64,000 nucleotides of DNA from Mansonella perstans. Lineage: Eukaryota; Nematoda; Chromadorea; Rhabditida; Onchocercidae. The notes under the pieces were generated by a model, which searched no databases, was not told the origin of the DNA, and saw nothing but the letters and a program-made list of their open reading frames with translations. The number at the start of each line of letters is the position of its first letter. Positions within the stretch are counted from its first letter, which is position 1. Position numbers and translations under genes: made by a program. The stretch spans positions 1-64,000 of the forward strand of contig JBAMDO010000006.1 of assembly GCA_037074765.1 (NCBI GenBank), read 5' to 3'. This document shows positions 14,001 to 23,753 of the stretch, piece by piece.

Positions 14001-17000
14001 AGATGTCGATCAATTACATTCTCTTTTAGATCAAATTCCGGCATCAACAATAGAAAATATCACGGAATGTGGGCTCAAAGAGAATTTAATGAAGAAAGCA
14101 GATATTATAAAGGAAAAAGTCAAGAATTTGCTTGTTCCACTCGAAAAAGATATAAGAAAAGAGCAAGAATTGATGGATGATCTGCATGAAATACTAGCTA
14201 CACTAACCTCGATTGGTGATGATGTTATTGCAGTTGATCCGGTTACAGAACCATCAGAACAATTGAAGAGTATTGGTTATTTAGCCGAAAATTTGCAAAA
14301 ACTTAAAGGGAAAGTTGAAAAACTGGAAGGAAGGTTACATAGCTCGGAAGGTATGATAAAACATGCATTAGTAACTGATGATTTATTTGGTCGTGTTGTA
14401 CAATTACAAAATGCACTTGATGATAAGAAAGGGAAGTTAACGGATCGTGCCAAATTATATGCTATAACTCCGGAGATAAGTTTGATCAATGAAGATATGC
14501 AAAATTACATCAATAAAATGGATCAAATACCGCTGCAAACATTCGAGGAGCAAAATGCTGCGTTAAGTGAAATAGAAGGAAGGAAAAATCAACTTGAGAA
14601 TTTGTTGGAAAATATTCCACTGGATGATGAAGGTAATAAATTACGAGAAAAGTGCAATAAATTATTGGGACAACTCAATGATATTCTAAAACGGTCAGCT
14701 GATGCAGTTGGAGAAAAGCTTGTCGCATTAGCAGCATTCAATGCAATCAAAGACGAAGTTGAAACACAGCTTTCATCATTGCAAGCTAAACCGATAATAA
14801 TTCCTGATGAAATTACTATATGTGAACTTGATGATCAATTACATGATATGAATGTAAGTGTTTTTTTTCTTTCTTTATTTTTTAAATATTTTCTTTTTTC
14901 AACAATCATTTCTTTCTTAACTTGAAATATGAAATAATTTTTTAAATAATTGTTTATTATTTTTCGTTTAGAATGAATTTGCTAATTTGGAAAGGCTTAA
15001 AAATAAGATCAGTGATGTTGATGAACAAAATCTTGATTTGGACAAAATTACTGAAAAGCAAAATCTTCTTCATACAATCAAAGAAGCTTTGGATGATCTC
15101 AAGGTAAACAATTTGATAATAATATCTATGTTGATATGGATATGGATAAAATTAATCATTTCATTTATTGCATTTATTTGATTGCAGGATAATCAGCAAA
15201 TAGTAGAGAAGCGAATCAGTGATATGCACACCGCAAAAAAAATGCATGAAGATAGCAGCAATCATTTGTATGACGAATTGAACACTTTAATTAAACAAGG
15301 TCAAGAAGCGCTAAATGATGCTGAAGCAGTTCCAATGATTTACACTGCTATAATGGATGCATTCGTGAGCCCTATTGAAGTAGCAACAGAATTACTTAAA
15401 ACAATGCCGGAAAATGAAGAAATGGCTGTACGTTTGAAAGCAACTGTAAAGAATGCAAAAATACTCCAAGCCAATTTATCACATCATGCTAGTCTGTGGT
15501 CACAGTTTGTTGATGAACGAGATAATGCAACAGATCGGCTTGAAATAAAACGGAAACCACTTGATGAGATTGGAAATAAGCATATTAGATCTTATGAACA
15601 AGTGGTTAATGATCTCGATAAACTTGAGGTTTGTGTGAAATTTTCATTATATTTTATTATCAGACTGTTTAGTTTTATTCTTTGCAATCATTTAAACTAT
15701 ATATAATTTCAGAAAGAAGCTGAAGGATTCAATGACTTACGTAGTTTGATGTTAAAATTACAAAATCTTTCTGAACAATTACATCCACTGGAAACGGCAT
15801 ACGCAGATGTTCGTTTTTATGATGTGGATGTTGAGCAAACACAACAGCAATATGAAAATCTTATATCGTTGATGAATAGCGAATTACACGACGAAAATAT
15901 TCTGAATGAATCTACCCAACATTAGCTCGAGAGTTAGAAAATCTCAGTAACAAACTTTCGATGGAAGTGATTATTCGTGAACAACTTGAGGAGGTTATTG
16001 ATATATTTTTATCGAAAAATGTCTGATTTTGATTGTATTTTTTTGAATTAATGTTTTTTTTTCTTTTTTTTTTTATTTTTAACTCAAAAAATAACTATTT
16101 TAATTTTCATTTCAGATATTAAATTATCAATTGCCTACTGCAAGCTCAGCTGCAGTTTCTTCAAATAAAAGACGATGAAGCAAAAACTGAAAGGACTAAA
16201 GAACTGTATGATAATGTCAATAGACTAACTGATCGATATAATGATTTATCAACACGTTTGAATGATAAATTGAATCATGCAGAGGAGCAGGAGAATGAAT
16301 TTGATAATATTCAACACGAGCTTGATAATATTGAGCAAAAAGCTGATGATTTTCTCAATAAATACTTCATTCCACAAGATTTATCAATTGCCATGGAAGA
16401 TGTCGATCAATTACATTCTCTTTTAGATCAAATTCCGGCATCAACAATAGAAAATATCACGGAATGTGGGCTCAAAGAGAATTTAATGAAGAAAGCAGAT
16501 ATTATAAAGGAAAAAGTCAAGAATTTGCTTGTTCCACTCGAAAAAGATATAAGAAAAGAGCAAGAATTGATGGATGATCTGCATGAAATACTAGCTACAC
16601 TAACCTCGATTGGTGATGATGTTATTGCAGTTGATCCGGTTACAGAACCATCAGAACAATTGAAGAGTATTGGTTATTTAGCCGAAAATTTGCAAAAACT
16701 TAAAGGGAAAGTTGAAAAACTGGAAGGAAGGTTACATAGCTCGGAAGGTATGATAAAACATGCATTAGTAACTGATGATTTATTTGGTCGTGTTGTACAA
16801 TTACAAAATGCACTTGATGATAAGAAAGGGAAGTTAACGGATCGTGCCAAATTATATGCTATAACTCCGGAGATAAGTTTGATCAATGAAGATATGCAAA
16901 ATTACATCAATAAAATGGATCAAATACCGCTGCAAACATTCGAGGAGCAAAATGCTGCGTTAAGTGAAATAGAAGGAAGGAAAAATCAACTTGAGAATTT

Positions 17001-20000
17001 GTTGGAAAATATTCCACTGGATGATGAAGGGTTAAGTGAAATGGAACGAAGGAAAAATCAACTTGAGAATCTATCGGAAAATATTCCACTGGATGATGAA
17101 AGATTAAGTGAAACAGAAGGAAGGAAAAATCAACTTGAGAATCTATCGGAAAATATTCCACTGGATGATGAAGGATTAAGTGAAATAGAAGGAAGGAAAA
17201 ATCAACTTGAGAAGATGTCGGAAAATATTCCATTGGATGATGAAGGATTAAATGAAACAGAAGGAAGGAAAAATCAACTTGAGAATCTATCGGAAAATAT
17301 TCCACTGGATGATGAAGGATTAAGTGAAATAGAAGGAAGGAAAAATCAACTTGAGAAGATGTCGGAAAATATTCCATTGGATGATGAAGGATTAAGTGAA
17401 ACAGGAGGAAGGAAAAATCAACTTGAGAATCTGTTGGGAAATATTCCACTGGATGATGAAGGATTAAGTGAAACAGAAGGAAAGAAAAATCAACTTGAGA
17501 ATCTGTTGGGAAATATTCCACTGGATGATGAAGGATTAAGTGAAACAGAAGGAAGGAAAAATCAACTTGAGAATCTGTCGGAAAATATTCCACTGGATGA
17601 TGAAGGATTAAGTGAAATAGAAGGAAGGAAAAATCAACTTGAGAAGATGTCGGAAAATATTCCACTGGATGATGAAGGATTAAGTGAAACAGAAGGAAGG
17701 AAAAATCAACTTGAGAATCTGTTGGGAAATATTCCACTGGATGATGAAGGATTAAGTGAAACAGAAGGAAGGAAAAATCAACTTGAGAATCTGTCGGAAA
17801 ATATTCCACTGGATGATGAAGGATTAAGTGAAATAGAAGGAAGGAAAAATCAACTTGAGAAGATGTCGGAAAATATTCCACTGGATGATGAAGGATTAAG
17901 TGAAACAGAAGGAAGGAAAAAACAACTTGAGAATCTGTTGGGAAATATTCCACTGGATGATGAAGGATTAAGTGAAACAGAAGGAAAGAAAAATCAACTT
18001 GAGAATTTGTTGGAAAATATTCCACTGGATGATGAAGGATTAGGTGAAACAGAAGGAAGGAAAAATCAACTTGAGAATCTGTTGGGAAATATTCCACTGG
18101 ATGATGAAGGATTAAGTGAAACAGAAGGAAGGAAAAATCAACTTGAGAATCTATCGGAAAATATTCCACTGGATGATGAAGGATTAAGTGAAATAGAAGG
18201 AAGGAAAAATCAACTTGAGAATCTGTCGGAAAATATTCCACTGGATGATGAAGGATTAAGTGAAATAGAAGGAAGGAAAAATCAACTTGAGAAGATGTTG
18301 GGAAATATTCCACTGGATGATGAAGGATTAAGTGAAACAGAAGGAAGGAAAAATCAACTTGAGAATCTGTTGGGAAATATTCCACTGGATGATGAAGGAT
18401 TAAGTGAAACAGAAGGAAGGAAAAATCAACTTGAGAATCTATCGGAAAATATTCCACTGGATGATGAAGGATTAAGTGAAATAGAACGAAGGAAAAATCA
18501 ACTTGAGAATCTGTTGGAAAATATTCCACTGGATGATGAAGGGTTAAGTGAAATGGAACGAAGGAAAAATCAACTTGAGAATTTGTTGGAAAATATTCCA
18601 CTGGATGGTGAAGGTAATAAATTACGAGAGAAGTGCAATAAATTATTGGGACAACTCAATGATATTCTAAAACGGTCAGCTGATGCAGTTGGAGAAAAGC
18701 TTGTCGCATTAGCAGCATTCAATGCAATCAAAGACGAAGTTGAAACACAGCTTTCATCATTGCAAGCTAAACCGATAATAATTCCTGATGAAATTACTAT
18801 ATGTGAACTTGATGATCAATTACATGATATGAATGTAAGTGTTTTTTTTCTTTATTTTTTAAATATTTTCTTTTTTCAACAATCATTTCTTTCTTAACTT
18901 GAAATATGAAATAATTTCACTACTGCTTACTTAAATAATTGTTTATTATTTTTCGTTTAGAATGAATTTGCTAATTTGGAAAGGCTTAAAAATAAGATCA
19001 GTGATGTTGATGAACAAAATCTTGATTTGGACAAAATTACTGAAAAGCAAAATCTTCTTCATACAATCAAAGAAGCTTTGGATGATCTCAAGGTAGAAAC
19101 TTAATGCGAAAATTTAATATTTTTCAGCATGTACAGATATCATATATGTGTCATTCTTTTGCTTTCTGATGGGTATTTTGCTGAAAGCTGGTTATAATTA
19201 TCGTAAGACTTACCGTGTTCTTTTTTAGAAGTAGTTTATCGTTGGATAAGATTTGAAGTAAGAGGTGATGAGCGCTTAGAGTTCATATAAAAGGCTATGC
19301 AAGGCATACGGCGACTTGGATTTGGCTTTTGTTGCTTTTTCGAGTGGAATTTTTTTTGTTAAGGAGTAGGAGCGATTCTTTCGGAAATAGCACAATTCTT
19401 CATAGATGAGGAAACACCGAAATGTGCGATTATTCAATCTTGCTAAGTGCAAAATAAGATTTTGTGGAATTTAGTTTTCAGTGCTATGTCTTGCTATATC
19501 ATTAGATCCACTTGCTGAAAAGAGCTGTTTTGCCATATTCCCCTTTTGTATTGTTTCGTCATGCGGAAGTCAACTATTTAGTTAGTTATAATAATTTTCT
19601 TTTTTCCCTTATTTATTCAAATGCGTTTGGAACACTCTGATAAGGAGCATTTCGTTTTGCGGTGTAATTCCATATATGAAATAACTTGCAAAATTCGTAG
19701 TGGTGAGGAAATTTTAGCATCAGTAAGTAGATCATGGTTCTGCTCTCTCTTTAATCTCTGTTTTTCAGTGTACAGTTTTACTTTCAGCAATAGATGTGCT
19801 GCCCCGTTTATGCATGACATTTGAAATAAGTTTTTTGTTAAGCTGCTATAATCAGCATCGTTATTGTAGTGATCAATTTTAAGCATATTTCAGAAGAATC
19901 GTGAATATTTTGAAGAAAAACGTACGCAGCTGTTCCCTCATGAAGGAATATATACCGAATGTGGGACGTTATACACTGAGTTGGAAAAATTGGTGAGGAA

Positions 20001-22540
20001 TGGTCAGAAGTTGTTGGCAGATTCAGAAACTCTTCCTGAATCCTACACTTCCGTCTTAGATGCGCTGACTGCTATTATTGAAAAGGCAGTCAGTTTACGT
20101 AGCAGTGAACCGAAAATCGAACAATCACAGGAGCCAGTTTTTGGACAGTTATGGGAATTAATTGATGAAGCCAGAGATGTGCAGGCACAATTGATTCGAC
20201 ATATGCGGGGACAGTTTTTAGAGGAACGTGACTTATTAGCGGAGGAGCTGTACGATGCACGCAGACAAGTATGTGAAATTGAGGAACGCGGGATGAGGAG
20301 ATTTGATAAAATGCTTGATGATTTAAAAGCTCTGAAGGTTTTTTTTTTTTTTTTCGTGTGATTAATTTGCTCTATCTTGTAAGGATAAAGTGATATTTAA
20401 AAGATCGAGAATTTGACTTTCATATCAAACCATCTTGTTTCAAGGCCGAAGTAGGGTAAACTGATTGCCCTATTTGTTAATCTTGAATTAATTTCAGGTT
20501 TTTTTCTTTATCATTAGAGAACTCTTTACGGCACTGTTTTAGGTTCTCCATCAGAGATGGTCATTCCTCGCAAATCAGTCATCTCGATTATTGTCATTGA
20601 GCTCACAGCTTCATCTACCAGTCCATGCCGAACGAGAAGAAAAAGCATTTGCTGAAGAAGCAAATGAGCTTGAGAAAAAAATCAAGGTTTTTCTGCTTTT
20701 TTATACCTTTTTCTGATTTAAAATTCCTAAAATTCCATAACTGAATAAACTTAAATAAATGAGAATCAGGATAAGCTCTTAAATAAATGGTAAGGTAGAA
20801 GTAACGTTTAACTTACCAATTATTATCTTAATAATTTTTATTGTTTTCAATAATACTTTTGATGTATTAATGATTTAAAAGTATTCTGAGTTTTAGAATT
20901 TGTTGGGTCCCATGTCTTCTGAATCGCGAGTAAGAGAGGAAATTCTGCATTCTTTATTGGTAATATCAGATGAACTCAGCGATATTAAAAATGCAGTCAA
21001 TAATCAAAATATAGCAGCTCGTCTATATAAGGTATTTTTGCTGTTAAAAAAGTTGTGCCAAAAAGCTTTTTATAATGAAGTCCGAACTAAATGGTTGCTA
21101 AATGCAAAACTGGGTGAATCGTGTAATTAACTAAGTTTAGCTGTACTTCGCATCATAATCAGCACTGTAGTATTTCATATCCACTATGTTTTCTGCCGTG
21201 TATCAGTTTCTAAAATATCATATCAAGCTACGCTCCGATATCTGTTCAGTTTATTTTTTTAAACATCCGAACATTTTACGAAAACAAACTACTCATTTCA
21301 GGAATTACAGCAACGATTGCAAGGTATTCGGGCGCATCTGAAAACATTGGATGAAGATATCTACACATACAACAATAACAGAATCTTTTTGAGCGATGAA
21401 GAGGATATCGCAACTAAGCATAATTTTGAACAACTTGAAGAAATTGAAGAAAAACTAAAACAAATGGAGTTTACGGGTATTGAGGGATACGATATTGATT
21501 CGACGGCAGAAGTACTGGCATCAGTATACCCGGATGATTATCCACGAGATGCTTCGCGTGAACGGAGCATTCTGTTTGATGATAATAATTCTTCATATGA
21601 CCTTAATTCTAGGTCTGCTACTAGCGACGATGATGATGACAGCAAATTCAAAACAACGTCTGATAATGAAGTATGTGTTATTTTTATATAAAATGATTAT
21701 CCCGAAATAAGGTGAGATTCTCTGAAGCATTATGCAGGTCGTGAAGTCTGAAGTCTTTTCACTTATAAAGGATTATCAGACTGAATTCATCAGACTAAAG
21801 CCGCTAAAGTACGACTTCCTTTTTTTAGATAATTTAGATTTGAAAGAATTCATGTGCAATAATATTGACATATTAGACTATTTTCGAAAAAGTAGTGCTG
21901 GTTAAAAGGCCCAAGCTTGATCCAAGCTTGAAAATGAAAAAACACCCAAGTCCAATTTACACCTTGAGGAAAATTGTAGAATCGAAGTCATGAAAGTGAG
22001 GCCTTGTCGTATTTTATCTTGACACTCATAGTATCAGAAGTAGTGATGAAGGCAAATAAAGGCCAAAAAAATTCTTGTGTTAATTAGGCGATGCTGGAGG
22101 AAAACGAGGGAGAAGATATCATTGATGCTTATCCATCAGCAGCTATTGTCGCACTGTCACCAGTTCCTGATGACCCAAGCCCAAGACGCGCACATTATGA
22201 ACGACAGCGTTCTCGTTGGAGGCGTATACTTCGTACTGCTTTACCCCTTCAGGTTTGTTTTTCAAAGCTGTGGTGCAGAGAACTTCTTGGATGACATAAT
22301 TTATTTTCAGCTCAAAAACCAATTTTCATACAGAAATAACTTCAATGGATCGATCAGTTATTTATTGCTAAAATTCTTGAAAAGTATAGCTATATTTTGT
22401 AGGCTATGCTTGTGTTACTCCTTGGTGCTGCATGTCTTGTACCACATTGTGATGATGAAAGCTGTTGCCAGTTGCTCAATAATTTTGCGCGAAGCTTTGA
22501 TTCGTCATTGGAATTCTTGAATGGACCGCCACCTTTCTAA
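89..22540 (+). CDS. anc-1: Giant ANC-1/nesprin-type KASH protein, 3' portion (5' end outside window)
   Basis: Nesprin-family proteins sit in the outer nuclear membrane, bind SUN proteins through a C-terminal KASH domain and tie nuclei to actin or other cytoskeleton. Seen here: a long series of in-phase exons encoding acidic, heptad-rich helical protein of spectrin/coiled-coil type, followed by a tail with a KASH domain. Repeat exons in copy 1 are 89-220, 305-745, 832-1111, 1238-1905, 2025-2627 and 2759-4915. Copy 2 is 5046-5177, 5262-5702, 5789-6070, 6197-6871, 6993-7594 and 7727-9883. Copy 3 is 10013-10144, 10229-10669, 10756-11037, 11163-11837, 11962-12564 and 12697-14853. Copy 4 is 14972-15103, 15188-15628, 15713-15993 and 16116-18834. 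Tail exons are 18961-19092, 19894-20337, 20543-20686, 20897-21031, 21302-21670, 22088-22252 and 22403-22540. All consistent exons are phase 0. Copies 1, 2 and 4 carry small indels that break the frame. C. elegans ANC-1 also has near-exact tandem repeats (about 903 residues each), which supports orthology. The start lies upstream of the window. Confidence 0.9.
5046..10012 (+). repeat. anc-1 tandem unit, copy 2 (4967 bp)
   Basis: Complete unit, near-identical to copy 3 in exons and introns. The exception in coding sequence is a one-base loss in an A run near 7151, which splits the 201-codon exon (6993-7594 is 602 rather than 603 bases). The long last exon, 7727-9883, encodes 719 codons and holds a single copy of the 24-residue motif that is expanded in copy 4. 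Confidence 0.95.
10013..14971 (+). repeat. anc-1 tandem unit, copy 3 (4959 bp), all six exons open
   Basis: The best reference copy. Exons 10013-10144, 10229-10669, 10756-11037, 11163-11837, 11962-12564 and 12697-14853 are all open, all start and end in phase 0, and sum to 4290 bases or 1430 codons. The intron after the last exon lacks two T bases near 9968 relative to copy 2, and the intron leading to copy 4 lacks about 12 bases near 14938, which gives a marker for telling copies apart. Confidence 0.95.
14972..18960 (+). repeat. anc-1 tandem unit, copy 4: internally deleted and minisatellite-expanded (3989 bp)
   Basis: Exons 1-3 are present at 14972-15103, 15188-15628 and 15713-15993. At 16184 the sequence jumps from codon 24 of exon 4 to codon 364 of exon 6, removing the segment equivalent to 11235-13788 of copy 3 (2554 bp). 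The result is one fused exon, 16116-18834. That exon contains 23 tandem 72-bp units where other copies have one. Length bookkeeping agrees: about 4960 minus 2554 plus 22 times 72 is close to 3989. A one-base loss near 15920 and a two-base loss near 16136 break the frame just before the junction. Confidence 0.93.
16960..18615 (+). repeat. 72-bp coding minisatellite, 23 units (24-residue repeat)
   Basis: Twenty-three exact-length 72-bp units run without a frame break inside the fused exon of copy 4. The unit encodes 24 residues with consensus LSETEGRKNQLENLSEN followed by IPLDDEG. Variable positions are concentrated at residues 4-6 (ETE, EIE, EME), 13-14 (NL or KM) and 15-16 (SE, LE, LG). Several units follow a three-unit order (NL-SEN, KM-SEN, NL-LGN), for example units 9-11 and 12-14, which suggests block duplication of 216 bp. 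Unit 1 matches the single unit in copies 1-3, so that is the probable source. The array is open on both strands, so the long reverse-strand ORF across it is a shadow. Confidence 0.97.
18961..19092 (+). repeat. anc-1 copy 5: first exon only
   Basis: This 132-bp exon matches the first exon of the repeat unit (44 codons), and the intron before it also matches. Identity ends at the donor: other copies continue GTAAACAATTTG whereas here the intron begins GTAGAAACTTAA. It is therefore the right edge of the homogenised array and the splice bridge into the unique tail. Confidence 0.93.
19093..19893. other. Intron of anc-1 outside the repeat
   Basis: An 801-bp intron after the array. A short open frame at 19621-19824 and one on the other strand have no acceptor/donor pair in phase with the neighbouring exons, so I see no gene here. 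Confidence 0.6.
19894..22252 (+). other. anc-1: anc-1 unique C-terminal rod exons
   Basis: Five phase-0 exons, 19894-20337 (148 codons), 20543-20686 (48), 20897-21031 (45), 21302-21670 (123) and 22088-22252 (55), join the array to the KASH domain. The first has the same size class as the 147-codon repeat exon and similar spacing of residues around QKLLADSETLPESYTSVLDA, so it looks like an old, diverged copy of it. The 123-codon exon ends in a very acidic stretch with five consecutive Asp. The 55-codon exon ends in a basic run (RQRSRWRRILRTALPLQ), typical just before a KASH membrane span. Confidence 0.85.
22403..22540 (+). other. anc-1: KASH-domain terminal exon of anc-1
   Basis: This last exon encodes 45 residues and a TAA stop. 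With the end of the previous exon it gives basic flank, hydrophobic span AMLVLLLGAACLVP, then a short perinuclear tail with paired Cys (ESCC) and the segment NNFARSFDSSLEFLNGPPPF. Order and motifs match metazoan nesprin KASH domains: span, Cys for the SUN disulphide, conserved NNFARSF, and a final PPPX. Here X is Phe, where many vertebrate nesprins have Thr. The basic span flank is on the preceding exon (22088-22252). Confidence 0.95.
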
Positions 22541-23753
22541 CTTTACTTATGCACTCGCCCATTTATATCTGTTGAAAAAAGAAATCAGATAATTCCTCTT
22601 CTTTGTTTCAATTCTTCGTTGCTAATTGTATTAAAAAAATGAGAAAATTCATGTTGTTTTATTTGTTTATAAAGCATAATGTTCGCACATTGTCTTCTTT
22701 ATTCTTTTTAAAAATAAATGGCGAACAAATTAATTATGACTTGACATGCCAAAGGAAGCAAATAAGAAGCTAATCATCAAGGATTGATGATTTTTTCCAA
22801 GTATGTGTGAAGGTGTCGCAGTACAACGGAGGTAGTGAACTTCGATTGTTCGGAAACGTTTTTCAGTAAATTTCTTGCTTTATCGTTAACATACAACAAA
22901 AGTAATTATAATTTTCTTGCAAGCAATGCGGTAGCACCAGATGAAAAATTAAACTTATATTTGTAATATTCAAGCAACAACTATTTAGCTAAAAATTTTG
23001 AAAACAAGATGAACAATTTTGCGGAAAAAAAAATGCAGTGATTAATAAAGATACGATGAAAATAATCATACGACATAGCATGTTTCGGAATAGCACCCTA
23101 GCCTGCGAATGTATATAAATAGGACATGTTCAGAAAATTTAAAAACAAATGTAAAAGGCAAACAACAAATATTATATTGGTAATGATTTCAATTGTGTAA
23201 CTATAAAGCTAGAAAATTTTAATTGCATTCCTCTAAATAGATTTTACAAATGTTTTTTTTACCGATATGGGTTATGTTACAGTAGTCAGGAAGGAGTTTT
23301 TGGCCAAGACGCGCGAGCATACTGGTCCTGAATAGAGATAGTTTCCAACAGTAGAAAGGATATAACACCTAAAATCAAGTGGTTTCCGAAAAATAATTAA
23401 TTCAACCATGATTTTTTCCAATGATAAGCAGAAAAATTTCTTCAAAAGCACTTCCCACGTCAAGTAAGTGAAAGAATGGCTGATTTCCTCTTATATTTCA
23501 GTCCAATGCTTATGATTTCTGAAAACAAATGCAGCTGGAAAGCCAAGCAAATAGTTAAAAGCTGGAAGCATGGTATAAAAATAAAAATGCTTTAGGAAAT
23601 TCCATCAGTCGAAAATGCAATAGGAACCACATAATAAGGAGAATTATGAAATCATACAAATTTTTAGTGAAGTGAAGAAATGAGAAGACAAAATTTTGGC
23701 ATTTTTTTCAGTCAACTGTTTGATGCAGTATAAATTGCAGAAATTATAGATAA
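22541..23753. other. Convergent intergenic region anc-1 / mextli
   Basis: About 1.2 kb between the two stop codons. It holds a candidate poly(A) signal for anc-1 at 22713. No further open frame with splice support was seen. Confidence 0.6.
22713..22718 (+). promoter_or_regulatory. Candidate polyadenylation signal (AATAAA) of anc-1
   Basis: AATAAA 173 bases after the anc-1 stop codon on the coding strand; a plausible distance for a nematode 3' UTR. Motif only. Confidence 0.45.

Noticed and set aside
16907..18601. 564-codon reverse-strand open frame rich in FHLILHHPVEYFPT-like repeats
   Set aside because: It is the antisense shadow of the 72-bp coding minisatellite. Units are multiples of three and happen to lack stops on that strand; the forward frame fits anc-1.
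89..18960. Array as a mobile element or satellite
   Set aside because: Units contain phase-consistent exons leading into a KASH tail; no transposase, reverse transcriptase or terminal repeats were seen.
21739..21810. Possible extra anc-1 exon after ATTATGCAG
   Set aside because: Its donor would leave phase 2, which shifts the next exon out of the KASH frame.
22077..22520. 147-codon + frame overlapping the KASH exons
   Set aside because: A different frame from the KASH reading; it runs through the intron and lacks any recognisable motif.
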